A stretch of 64,000 bases of DNA, from the NCBI RefSeq assembly GCF_018130065.1, contig NZ_JAFCME010000029.1:1-64000 (forward strand). The letters are read 5' to 3'. This DNA comes from Bradyrhizobium sp. AUGA SZCCT0158. GTDB lineage: Bacteria > Pseudomonadota > Alphaproteobacteria > Rhizobiales > Xanthobacteraceae. The translations under genes were made by a program, and so were the position numbers. The notes beneath the pieces were generated by a model. That model was given only the letters and a program-made list of their open reading frames with translations, did no database searches and was not told the DNA's origin. The first letter of the stretch is position 1, and each line of letters opens with the position of its first letter. Positions 1 to 8,338 of this stretch are shown here, in pieces.

Positions 1-30
1 GAGTCAACCAAGAACTCGTCTCCGGGGAGA

Positions 31-190
31 TCACGGCATAAGCCGTAAAGCCATTGCGCAGGGAAGGCCGGGTGTTCACCGCTGCCCTGTATGCTCGTGT
101 GCAGCCTACTTAGTGCAAACCGCACACGAGACCGCGGGTGCAGCGCGCACCCGGTCTTCCCTGCGCCCTCTCAACGAGAGGGCGGCAAGT
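31..190. ncRNA. Strongly folded repeat or structured RNA candidate
   Basis: Several stems are visible. A small hairpin ACGGC-ATAA-GCCGT lies at 33-46. A 19-bp long-range stem pairs 56-74 with 148-166 with one mismatch. Inside it, CTCGTGTGC (94-102) pairs with GCACACGAG (122-130). A perfect 8-bp hairpin lies at 165-183. A competing hairpin, CGGGTGC with GCACCCG (135-153), uses the same bases as the right arm of the long stem, so two exclusive folds are possible. I recall similar sequence as a recurrent intergenic element in Bradyrhizobium, unverified. The strand and function are unknown; short frames through it look spurious. Confidence 0.5.
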
Positions 191-580
191 TTCTGGCAAA
201 GCTCGGGTTATCAGGCCGCGAGAACGCGAAGCCGCATCATCCCGGCTCAAACGCGCCATTGCACATAGCGAGCCGGTACCTGATAGCCGCTGATGCGCAA
301 GTTATATCGGGCGATGCCGAGGTTGGATCAGGCTGGAGCCGCAATCCCCTTCACAATCAAAATGGGTGGTTATGGGGTGCCGTTCACAATTGCGCCCCAG
401 GCCGGGACGACAAGGCTGAAACGACGTCGTTGACGCCTGATTGCCTTGCCAGGACGAACGCTTGGCCTGGCTGGAACCGCCCTACACAAGTTTGCAACGC
501 GGCATCTAGATCGCGCCGTTTGGTTGCGCTATCACTGATCCAACCGGGTTGGAAAACCCGGCATATCCAGGGAGAACAAT
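191..580 (+). promoter_or_regulatory. Leader of the solute-binding protein gene
   Basis: I see no convincing gene in this stretch. A 7-bp hairpin (CCGGGTT, loop GGAA, AACCCGG) lies at 544-561, ten bases before the ribosome-binding site GGAG at 571-574. It could protect or pause the transcript, or attenuate translation of the gene at 581. No clear promoter box can be assigned by eye. Confidence 0.3.
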
Positions 581-1966
581 GTGAGATTCAAGGGAATTGG
601 TGCAGTTTCACTCGCGGTCGCGGCTGTCGGGCTGTTTTACGCCACAGCGCCTGCGATGGCCCAACAAAAAACCATTACCGTCTGGTTCGGCAAGGGCTTC
701 TACAAGTCCGAGGACGACGCGCTGCTCGAGGCGATCAAGAAGTTCGAGGCCAAGACCGGCATCAAGGTCGAACTGTCGCAATACGCCATTCAGGACATGA
801 TTCCGAAGACGGTGGCGGCGATGGATTCGGGCACCGTGCCTGACGTCGCCTATTCCGACAGCTACGACGTGCAGGCGCAGGGCAAATGGGCCTATGAAGG
901 CAAGCTCGAGGACCTCGGCGACATCCTGCTGCCGATGAAGTCGGCGTTCGCGCCGAACACGCTGGAGACCGCGCTGCTCTACAACGATGTCGCCAAGAAG
1001 AAGGCCTATTACGGCTATCCGCTGAAGCAGCAGAGCATGCACGTCCAGATCTGGAGCGACATGCTGGGGCAGGCCGGCTTCAAGCAAAGCGACATTCCAA
1101 CCAAGTGGGAAGATTACTGGTCGTTCTGGTGCGACAAGGTGCAGCCCGCCATTCGCAAGGCCACCGGCCAGCGCATCTATGCCGTCGGCCAGCCGATGGG
1201 CGTGGAATCGACCGACTCGTTCCAGTCGTTCTACACCTTCATGGACGCCTACAACGTCAAGCTCGTCGATGACGACGGCAAGCTGCTGGTCGACGACCCG
1301 AAGGTGCGCGAAAACCTGATCAAGGCGCTGAAGGACTACACAGACACCTACACCAGGGGCTGCGCGCCGCCCTCCTCCACCACCTGGAAGGATCCGGACA
1401 ACAACGTCGCGTTCCACAACAAGACCATCGTGATGACGCACAACTTCACGATCTCGATCGCCGCGAAATGGCTCGACGACGCCAACAACCCGGCGCTGAC
1501 GCCGGAACAGCGCGCGCTCGGCAAGAAGAACTACGACGAGACCATCATCACGGCCTCGTTCCCCAACAAGCCGGACGGCACGCCGATCAAGTACCGCTCC
1601 GACGTCAAGACCGGGCTGATGTTCACCGCGGCCAAGAACAAGGCCGAAGGCAAGGAGTTCATCAAGTTCCTGCTGCAGGAAGAAAACCTGCGGCCCTATA
1701 TCGAAGGCGCGCTCGGCCGCTGGTTCCCGGTGACGACGGCCAGTCAGCAGAGCCCGTTCTGGCAGGCTGACCGGCATCGCAAGGCCGTCTACACCCAGTT
1801 CACCGGCGGCACCACGCCTTTCGACTTCACCAAGAACTGGAAGTTCACGATCCTGAACAACGAGAACGTCTGGGCCAAGGCGATGAACCGGGTGGTGAGC
1901 GAGAAGGTTCCGGTCGATAAAGCCGTCGACGAACTGATCGCCCGCCTCAAGCAGATCGCGGGTTGA
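581..1966 (+). CDS. ABC transporter solute-binding protein, family 1 (sugar type)
   Basis: A 461-residue periplasmic binding protein. It starts at GTG 581 with GGAG six bases upstream; the ATG at 579 is in another frame and stops at once. The N-terminus is a Sec signal peptide (hydrophobic core, cleavage near ATAPAMA-QQ). The mature part begins with a beta strand TITVWFGKGF and an EAIKKFEAKTGIKVE helix typical of MalE-like family 1 proteins. It would capture a carbohydrate or related polyol and deliver it to the two permeases that follow. A palindromic repeat separates it from them. The substrate cannot be told from sequence. Confidence 0.85.
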   Translation: MRFKGIGAVSLAVAAVGLFYATAPAMAQQKTITVWFGKGFYKSEDDALLEAIKKFEAKTGIKVELSQYAIQDMIPKTVAAMDSGTVPDVAYSDSYDVQAQGKWAYEGKLEDLGDILLPMKSAFAPNTLETALLYNDVAKKKAYYGYPLKQQSMHVQIWSDMLGQAGFKQSDIPTKWEDYWSFWCDKVQPAIRKATGQRIYAVGQPMGVESTDSFQSFYTFMDAYNVKLVDDDGKLLVDDPKVRENLIKALKDYTDTYTRGCAPPSSTTWKDPDNNVAFHNKTIVMTHNFTISIAAKWLDDANNPALTPEQRALGKKNYDETIITASFPNKPDGTPIKYRSDVKTGLMFTAAKNKAEGKEFIKFLLQEENLRPYIEGALGRWFPVTTASQQSPFWQADRHRKAVYTQFTGGTTPFDFTKNWKFTILNNENVWAKAMNRVVSEKVPVDKAVDELIARLKQIAG

Positions 1967-1973
1967 TCTTGCT

Positions 1974-2107
1974 TCTCCCTCACCCCGCTCTTGCGGGGAG
2001 AGGGTCGGGGTGAGGGGCTCTCTCCGCGAGTAATGCTCGTTGAGAGTCCTGTACCCCCTCACCCGAAGCCTTCGGCTTCGACCTCTCCCCGCAAGCGGGG
2101 AGAGGTG
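1974..2107. repeat. Dispersed palindromic repeat inside the ABC operon
   Basis: An imperfect inverted repeat fills most of the gap between the binding-protein gene and the first permease. Its ends carry CCCCGCTCTTGCGGGGAGAG and CTCTCCCCGCAAGCGGGGAG, with inner CTCACCC and GGGTGAGG arms and a small AAGCC-TTC-GGCTT hairpin. The element at 41109-41252 has the same composition and architecture. Within an operon it could act as an mRNA stabiliser or partial terminator, giving excess binding protein over permease. That role is inference. Confidence 0.7.
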
Positions 2108-2164
2108 TACCAACCAACACCGGCCGCGCATTGCGGCCGGCATGGCTGACAAGAGTAACTGAAT

Positions 2165-3037
2165 ATGGCGATTACGATCTCGGGCGATCAGGCGATGCCA
2201 GGCCCGCCGCTGTCTGCCCGGCTGACTACCCCGCAGGTCTGGGGCATCGTGCTGGTCGCGCCCTACCTCTTGGTGTTTCTGGCCTTCGTGGTCTACCCGG
2301 TCTGCTACGGGCTGTGGCTGGCGCGTCATCCGGCGAGCTATGTCGCGCTCTGGCATGATCCGATCTTCGCGCGCGCCGCGGTCAATACGCTGATCTTCCT
2401 CCTGGTCGGCATCAACCTCAAAATGATGATCGCGCTGTTCCTGTCCGGCTTCTTCGCCCAGCAGCGCCCGTGGATCAAATGGCTCTCGGTGCTGTTCATC
2501 CTGCCCTGGGCGGTGCCGTCGATCCCGACCATTCTCTCCGTGCGTTTCATGTTCAACCCCGAATGGGGCATGGTCAACACGCTGATCTTCAAACTCACCG
2601 GCGATGACGGCCCGAACTGGCTCAATGACCCGACCGTAGCGCTCGGCATGGCGATCGGCGTGCACATCTGGAAATCGCTGCCGTTCTGGACGCTGATCCT
2701 GATGACCGGGCGGCTTGCGATCTCGCACGATCTTTACGAAGCGGCCGAAGTCGACGGCGCGAGCTGGACGCAGAAGTTCCGCTTCATCACCTGGCCGTCG
2801 ATGCAGGCGCTGTATCTGACCTGCACCCTGCTCTCGATGATCTGGACGCTGGGTGACTTCAACAGCGTCTATCTGTTGACCGGCGGCGGCCCCGCCGATC
2901 TCACCCATGTGCTCGCGACCCTCGGGATTCGCTATCTGCGGCTCGATCAGCTCAGCCTGGCGATGGCGTCCATCGTCTGCGCGCTGCCGTTCGTGCTGCC
3001 GCTGATCTATTTCATGATGAAACGGTTGTCGCGATGA
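2165..3037 (+). CDS. ABC transporter permease, MalF type
   Basis: A 290-residue inner-membrane permease with about six hydrophobic segments. The ATPase-contacting EAA loop is visible in the second half (EAAEVDGASWTQKFRFITWP). It would form half of the translocation channel for the solute bound by the protein encoded at 581. Its stop overlaps the next start by four bases (ATGA), showing tight coupling. The N-terminal 20 residues are polar and precede the first membrane span. The ribosome-binding site is weak, so the exact start is less certain than the family call. Confidence 0.85.
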   Translation: MAITISGDQAMPGPPLSARLTTPQVWGIVLVAPYLLVFLAFVVYPVCYGLWLARHPASYVALWHDPIFARAAVNTLIFLLVGINLKMMIALFLSGFFAQQRPWIKWLSVLFILPWAVPSIPTILSVRFMFNPEWGMVNTLIFKLTGDDGPNWLNDPTVALGMAIGVHIWKSLPFWTLILMTGRLAISHDLYEAAEVDGASWTQKFRFITWPSMQALYLTCTLLSMIWTLGDFNSVYLLTGGGPADLTHVLATLGIRYLRLDQLSLAMASIVCALPFVLPLIYFMMKRLSR

Positions 3038-3885
3038 AACTGCCCACGCTACGCGAAGTCGGCGTCGAAGCCCGCCTTCTCTTGATCGGGATTCCCGTGT
3101 TCCTCTGGACCATGATCCCGATCTACCACATGTTCCTGTTCGCGATTTCGCCGAAGGAAGATGCGTTCTCCGGAAAGCTCTGGCCGGCGCATCCGACGCT
3201 GAACAATTTCCGCATCGTGTTCCATCAGGAGCATTACTTCCTGCGGGATTTCTGGATCCAGTTCTGGAATTCGATCGTGATCGCGCTGGCCGCCGGCGCG
3301 CTGACGCTGCTGATCGCGACCGCGGCGGCGTTTGCGATCTCGCGGCTCAAGGTGCCCGGCGGGCGGTGGGTGATGAATCTCGCGCTGTTCACCTATTTCA
3401 TCCCGGCGGCGTTCCTCGCCGTGCCGATGTACCGGACCATGGGTAATTACGGCCTGCTCAACAATCACTGGTCGCTGATCCTGGCGATGGTGACGATCGC
3501 CTCGCCCTACGCGATCTGGGTGCTGAAGCAGGCCTCCGACAAGCTGCCGGTCGAACTCGACGAAGCCGCCATCATGGACGGCGCGACCATTCCGCAGCTG
3601 TTCAGGCTGGTCTATGTGCCGCTGATGATGCCCTCGCTGGTGGCGATCGGCACCTACGCTATCCTGCTCGCCTGGAACGAATATCTCTACGCGTTCCTGC
3701 TGCTCTCCAAGGACACCGAAATCACGCTGCCCGTGGCGCTCGGCAACTTCCTTGCCGCGGATGATTCGCCCTGGGAATTGCTGATGACCACCGGCTTCAT
3801 CTACGCCCTGCCGCCGGCCGCGATCTATTACGCGTTCAAGCGGTATATGGTGGGCGGGCTGACGGCGGGCGCGGTGAAGTCATAA
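3034..3885 (+). CDS. ABC transporter permease, MalG type
   Basis: A 283-residue inner-membrane permease, partner of the preceding one. It has about six membrane spans and an EAA loop (DEAAIMDGATIPQLFRLVYV) followed by a Pro-rich turn, as in the CUT1 family. It starts inside the stop of the upstream gene. Its last six bases overlap the end of a convergent permease gene on the other strand, with no room for a terminator. No ATPase gene follows, so the nucleotide-binding subunit is either upstream of the window or shared with another transporter. Confidence 0.85.
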   Translation: MKLPTLREVGVEARLLLIGIPVFLWTMIPIYHMFLFAISPKEDAFSGKLWPAHPTLNNFRIVFHQEHYFLRDFWIQFWNSIVIALAAGALTLLIATAAAFAISRLKVPGGRWVMNLALFTYFIPAAFLAVPMYRTMGNYGLLNNHWSLILAMVTIASPYAIWVLKQASDKLPVELDEAAIMDGATIPQLFRLVYVPLMMPSLVAIGTYAILLAWNEYLYAFLLLSKDTEITLPVALGNFLAADDSPWELLMTTGFIYALPPAAIYYAFKRYMVGGLTAGAVKS

Positions 3886-4695
3886 TGGCGCCGCGCTCTC
3901 GCCTTGCGAGCTCGACAGCTTCGAGGCGAAGGACGCAATCACGATCACGACCGCAATCAGCGCGATCACCATCGTGCAGATCGCGTTGATCTGCGGCTTC
4001 ACTCCTAACCGCACCTCGGAATAGATCCGGATCGGCAAGGTCGCCGAGCCCGGGCCCGTCGTAAAACTCGCGATCACGACGTCGTCGAGCGACAGCGTGA
4101 AGGCCAGCATCCAGCCGGCAACGATCGCCGGGACGATCAGCGGCAGCGTCACGGACAGAAACGCCCGCACCGGATCGCAGCCGAGATCCATCGCGGCTTC
4201 CTCGAGGCTGCGGTCGATGGAGGCGAGGCGCGACTGCACGACGACGGTGACGAAGCACATCGTCAGCGTCGTATGCGCAAGCGTCACGGTCCAGAAGCCG
4301 CGCTCGGCGCTCAGCGCCACGAACAGCAAAAGCAGCGACAGGCCCGAAATCACCTCCGGCATCACCAGCGGCGCATAGAGCATGCCCGAGAACAGCGAGC
4401 GGCCCTTGAAGCGCTCGCCGCGCGCCAGACCAATCGCCGCGAGCGTGCCGAGCAGGGTTGCGACCGTCGCCGACACCGCGGCGACGCGCAGGCTCATCCA
4501 GGCTGCGTCCAGCATGGCGCGGTCGTTGAAGAACTCGGTGTACCAGCGCAGCGACCAGCCGCCCCACACCGTCACCAGCCGCGAGGCGTTGAACGAGTAG
4601 ATGACGAGAATGACGATCGGCAGATAGAGAAACGCCAGCCCCAGCGCCAGCGAGGTGATGTTGAACGGCGAAATCCGGTTCACCCGGCGCGTCAT
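3880..4695 (-). CDS. ABC transporter permease, PotC/PotI type
   Basis: A 271-residue inner-membrane permease of the polyamine/opine/iron family. The EAA loop reads EEAAMDLGCDPVRAFLSVTL and is followed by PLIVPAIVAGW, typical of PotC. Six membrane spans are visible. The gene is last in a minus-strand operon; its ATG overlaps the stop of the previous permease by one base (TGATG). The family handles putrescine, spermidine or related cations. No periplasmic binding protein is encoded nearby, so the substrate remains open. Confidence 0.85.
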   Translation of the reverse strand: MTRRVNRISPFNITSLALGLAFLYLPIVILVIYSFNASRLVTVWGGWSLRWYTEFFNDRAMLDAAWMSLRVAAVSATVATLLGTLAAIGLARGERFKGRSLFSGMLYAPLVMPEVISGLSLLLLFVALSAERGFWTVTLAHTTLTMCFVTVVVQSRLASIDRSLEEAAMDLGCDPVRAFLSVTLPLIVPAIVAGWMLAFTLSLDDVVIASFTTGPGSATLPIRIYSEVRLGVKPQINAICTMVIALIAVVIVIASFASKLSSSQGESAAPL

Positions 4696-5609
4696 CAGCC
4701 CCCTCCCCGCAGCGTGCGGCGCTGCAGCCGGTCATAGAGCAGCAGCGGCGGTATCAGCAAAAGCAGCAGCGCGACCGCGGCTGCGGAAGCAACCGGCCAG
4801 TCCTTGTTGGTGAAGAATTCGAGCCATAGCGTCTGCCCGATCATCATCGAACCGGAACCCGCCAAGAGATCGGGGATCACGAACTCGCCGACGATCGGAA
4901 TGAAGCACAGCAGCGCGCCGGCACCGACGCCCGGCAGCGACAGCGGAAACGTCACCAGCCAGAACGCGCGTCCCGGCGAGGCGCCGAGATCGGAGGCTGC
5001 TTCGATCAGCGCGCCGTCCATTTTCGCGAGCGTGGCGTACAGCGGCAGAATCATAAACGGCAGATAGGAATAGACGATGCCGATGTACATCGCGGTGTCG
5101 GTCGACAGCCACACCACAGGCGTTGACACGATATGCAGCGCCAGCAGCATTTTGTTGAGCAGACCGTCATGCTGCAGGATGTTGATCCAGGCATAGATCC
5201 GGATCAGGAACGAGGTCCAGAACGGCACAATGACCAGCATCATCGCGATTGGTTGCCAGCGCTGCGGCAGCCGCGCCATGCCATAGGCGATCGGGTAGCC
5301 GATCAGCAGCAGGATCGCCGTCGAGGTCACCGCGACGAAGATGCTGCGCAAGTACGAGGAGATGTAGAGACTGTCCGAGACCAGCAGTTTGAAATTGTCC
5401 AGCGACAGTTCCGACAACGCCGCCTTGATCGCAGCCCAGCCCGCGGTGAGGTCGAACAGCGGCACGTAGGGCGGCTGCGCGATCGCGGTCTGCGACAGGC
5501 TTATTTTGAGCACGAAACCGAACGGCACCAGGAAGAACAGCACCATCCACAGATAGGGCGCGATCGCAGCCAGCCGCGCCGGACGGGCGAAGATGCTGCG
5601 CGCGCTCAT
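4695..5609 (-). CDS. ABC transporter permease, PotB/PotH type
   Basis: A 304-residue inner-membrane permease, partner of the PotC-type protein. After a short Arg-rich cytoplasmic N-terminus come about six spans. The EAA loop is IEAASDLGASPGRAFWLVTF followed by PLSLPGVGAG, and FIPIVGEFVIPDLLAG is characteristic of PotB/PotH. The start codon overlaps the stop of the ATPase gene (ATGA), so the three genes are translationally coupled. Together they form a complete translocator lacking only its binding protein. Confidence 0.87.
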   Translation of the reverse strand: MSARSIFARPARLAAIAPYLWMVLFFLVPFGFVLKISLSQTAIAQPPYVPLFDLTAGWAAIKAALSELSLDNFKLLVSDSLYISSYLRSIFVAVTSTAILLLIGYPIAYGMARLPQRWQPIAMMLVIVPFWTSFLIRIYAWINILQHDGLLNKMLLALHIVSTPVVWLSTDTAMYIGIVYSYLPFMILPLYATLAKMDGALIEAASDLGASPGRAFWLVTFPLSLPGVGAGALLCFIPIVGEFVIPDLLAGSGSMMIGQTLWLEFFTNKDWPVASAAAVALLLLLIPPLLLYDRLQRRTLRGGG

Positions 5610-6826
5610 TGTTCCAGCACCATGCAGTCGTCAGGCGCGAACCAGGCCATCACGCGCTGGCCCGCGAGATAGGCATCGATGTCGAGCCGCGCGGTATTGG
5701 CCACCGATGCGCGCACCACGGCGCCGGATTCCAGCTTGACCTTGTACGCGGTGAGCCCGCCGAGATAGCTGACATCTGTCACCACGCCCTCGAGCCGGTT
5801 GATCGCATGCGTATTGGCCGCATCCGACACCGGGGCGCGGCGCGACAGCTTGACCTTCTCGGGGCGGATCGCGACACAGACCGTGGCCTTGGTAACCCGC
5901 TGGCGCGGCTCGGTGACCGCAAGCGTGACGCCCTCCCTGGTCGTGACCAGCAGCCGGTTATTTTCGCGCCAGCCAACTTCGCCATCGAACAGGTTGACGT
6001 CGCCGATGAATTCCGCGACCCAGCGCGAATGCGGTGCCTCGTAGAGCTCGCGCGGGGTGGCGACCTGTTCGAGGCGGCCGGCATCCATCACCCCGATCCG
6101 GCTCGCCATCGTCATCGCCTCTTCCTGGTCGTGGGTGACGATGATGAAGGTCATGCCGAGCCGGCGCTGCAGGTCCATCAATTCGAGCTGCGTGCTCTCG
6201 CGCAGCTTTTTGTCCAGCGCAGCCAGCGGCTCGTCGAGCAACAGCACCTGCGGGCGGCGGGCCAGCGAGCGCGCCAGCGCCACGCGCTGCTTCTGGCCGC
6301 CGGAGAGCTGATCGGGCTTGCGCTTCTCCATGCCTTCGAGCTTGACCAGCGCGACCATCTCGGCGACGCGGGTGGCGATCTCGTCGCGCGCCATGCCGGC
6401 GCGCTTGAGGCCGAACGCGATGTTGTCCCGCACCGACAGATGCGGAAACAGCGCGTAGTTCTGAAACATCATGTTGACCGGGCGCAGATGCGGCGGCACC
6501 TGCGCGATGTCCTTGGCGCCGAGCAGGATGCGACCCTCGTCCGGCGTCTCGAAACCGGCGAGCATGCGCAGCAGCGTGGTCTTGCCGCAGCCGCTCGGAC
6601 CCAGCAGCGCAAAAAACTCCCCGGCGCGGATATCGAGCGACAGCCGGTCCACCGCGCGGAAACTGCCGAACGTCTTGCCGACCCCCTCGATGCGCAGCAG
6701 CGGCATGTCGGCAGCCAATTCGAACTGCGGCGCCGGGCTTACGGGCGCTTGAGGTGGCGGCTCCGGCTTTGCGGGGTCGGCGATCCCATCGGCCTTCGGC
6801 GTAATTTCCGGCGATTCCTCGGTCAT
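5606..6826 (-). CDS. ABC transporter ATP-binding protein, PotA/PotG type
   Basis: A 406-residue ATPase that powers the two permeases encoded after it. I place the start at ATG 6826 because AGGGGA lies five bases upstream; an in-frame start at 6880 lacks such a site. A Pro-rich N-terminal tail of about 35 residues precedes the ATPase core. The Walker A motif GPSGCGKTT, Q-loop QNYALFPH, signature LSGGQKQR, Walker B LLLDEPLAALD and switch His (THDQEEAM) are all intact. The last 120 residues match a TOBE regulatory domain. It heads the potABC-like operon. Confidence 0.9.
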   Translation of the reverse strand: MTEESPEITPKADGIADPAKPEPPPQAPVSPAPQFELAADMPLLRIEGVGKTFGSFRAVDRLSLDIRAGEFFALLGPSGCGKTTLLRMLAGFETPDEGRILLGAKDIAQVPPHLRPVNMMFQNYALFPHLSVRDNIAFGLKRAGMARDEIATRVAEMVALVKLEGMEKRKPDQLSGGQKQRVALARSLARRPQVLLLDEPLAALDKKLRESTQLELMDLQRRLGMTFIIVTHDQEEAMTMASRIGVMDAGRLEQVATPRELYEAPHSRWVAEFIGDVNLFDGEVGWRENNRLLVTTREGVTLAVTEPRQRVTKATVCVAIRPEKVKLSRRAPVSDAANTHAINRLEGVVTDVSYLGGLTAYKVKLESGAVVRASVANTARLDIDAYLAGQRVMAWFAPDDCMVLEQ

Positions 6827-6973
6827 GTCCCCTGCCAGCCCTCGCTGCCGCACGCTAGCGGCGGATCGGCATCGGCTCAACCGCTTCGCGGCGCACAGTC
6901 ACAATATTATCGCTGTCAGCGGTCATGTCTCTGCTAGGCTTGGCACTCACCGCGCACATCACGGAACAAGAAA

Positions 6974-8287
6974 ATGAACCGGGACCGATATGATCTGCCA
7001 CTGACGACGACCTCCGACCGCGCCGCCGCGCATTATCGCGACGGCATGGACTGCATGTTGTCAGCCTGGCACGGCGCCGAGGACGCCTTTGACCGCGCGA
7101 TCCGGGAAGATAGTGATTTCGCGCTGGCACATATCGCGCGGGCCCGCCTGCATCAGCTCAATATGAAGGGCAATGAAGCGCGCAGCATGGCCGCGCGAGC
7201 ACGGCAACTGGCCGCCGGCGCCGACGCCCGTGAGCGCCAGCATATCGAGGTGATGGCTGCCGTGATCGAAGGCAAGCCGAAAGTGGCCGTCGGCGGCGCC
7301 GAAGCGCATCTCGAGGAATATCCCCGCGATGCGCTGGTGCTGTCGATGCTGCTCGGCGCCTTCGGGCTCTACGCGTTTTCGGGCCGTGCCGACCACGACG
7401 CCGCCAAGCTTGCGGTATGCGAGCGTGTCGCCAGGCATTACGGCGAGGATTGGTGGCTGTTGAGTTATCTCGGCTGGTCGCATACCGAAGCCGGCAACCT
7501 CGCCACCGGCCGCACTTTAAGCGAACGCGCGATGGGGTTGCGGGCTGAAAACGCCAATGCCGCACACGGCCTGTCGCACGCGATGTTCGAGCAAGGCGAC
7601 CTGGCGGCGGGCCGCCAGTTCCTTTCCGCGTGGCTGCCCGCGCACGACCGCAAGAGCTTCCTGCACGGGCATTTGTGGTGGCACATCTCGCTGACCGCGC
7701 TCGACGAAGGCGATCTCGAAGGCGCGCTTGCGATCTACGAACAGCAAATCAAGCCGGCCGACCGCCCCTACCCGCCGCTGAATATTTTCACCGACGGCGC
7801 TTCGCTGCTGTGGCGGCTGTCGCTCGCCGGCAAATCCGGGCTGGAGCCGCATTGGCGCGACGTCGCCGCCTATGGCGAAAAATATTTCCCGCAAGCCGGG
7901 GCGCATTTCGCCGACGTCCACCACGCGCTATCAGGGGCGGCCATCGGCGGCGAGGCGCTGGACACGCGACTGGCGCAACTGGAGGCCCGTGCCGCCGACG
8001 GTAAACTGGCGCCGGGGCGCGCGGCGATCGACCTCTGCCGCGGCATGCGCGCCTTCGTCGACGGAGATAATGACGGTGCGATCCGCCTGCTTGAACCCGC
8101 GATGGCCGATTTGGTGAAGATCGGCGGCAGCCACGCCCAGCGCGAATTGTGGGAGGACACGCTGATCGTGGCGTATTTGCGCGGAGGACACCGCGAGAAG
8201 GCCGCCGGGCTGATCTCCACCCGGCTCGAGCGCAGGCCATCCGCACGTGACGCGGCCTGGTCGCGCGAAGTTCAGGCGCGGCGCTGA
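6974..8287 (+). CDS. TPR-like protein, TTC38-related family
   Basis: A 437-residue soluble protein with no signal peptide, built of helical repeats. The pattern of TPR-type helices (AEDAFDRAIREDSDFALAHI; YLGWSHTEAGNLATGRTLSE) and the segment NAAHGLSHAMFEQGD with a later HLWWHISL resemble the TTC38-like family found in bacteria and animals, whose function is poorly known. It is transcribed away from the potABC-like operon and stands alone. The start at 6974 has a weak upstream GGAAC. Function cannot be inferred beyond protein-protein scaffolding. Confidence 0.7.
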   Translation: MNRDRYDLPLTTTSDRAAAHYRDGMDCMLSAWHGAEDAFDRAIREDSDFALAHIARARLHQLNMKGNEARSMAARARQLAAGADARERQHIEVMAAVIEGKPKVAVGGAEAHLEEYPRDALVLSMLLGAFGLYAFSGRADHDAAKLAVCERVARHYGEDWWLLSYLGWSHTEAGNLATGRTLSERAMGLRAENANAAHGLSHAMFEQGDLAAGRQFLSAWLPAHDRKSFLHGHLWWHISLTALDEGDLEGALAIYEQQIKPADRPYPPLNIFTDGASLLWRLSLAGKSGLEPHWRDVAAYGEKYFPQAGAHFADVHHALSGAAIGGEALDTRLAQLEARAADGKLAPGRAAIDLCRGMRAFVDGDNDGAIRLLEPAMADLVKIGGSHAQRELWEDTLIVAYLRGGHREKAAGLISTRLERRPSARDAAWSREVQARR

Positions 8288-8338
8288 ACTGCGAACACGT
8301 CGATCGCCGCCGCGCCGTGGCAATGACAATCGTCGGAT

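Noticed and set aside
91..843. 250-residue frame over the leader and the binding-protein gene
   Set aside because: It runs through the palindromic element and then overlaps the real gene in another frame; the composition is Arg/Gly-rich and not protein-like.
608..2908. Very long antisense frame over the first ABC operon
   Set aside because: Long antisense frames are common in GC-rich DNA; the product is His/Arg/Asp/Gln-rich with no domain, and the sense strand carries clear ABC genes.
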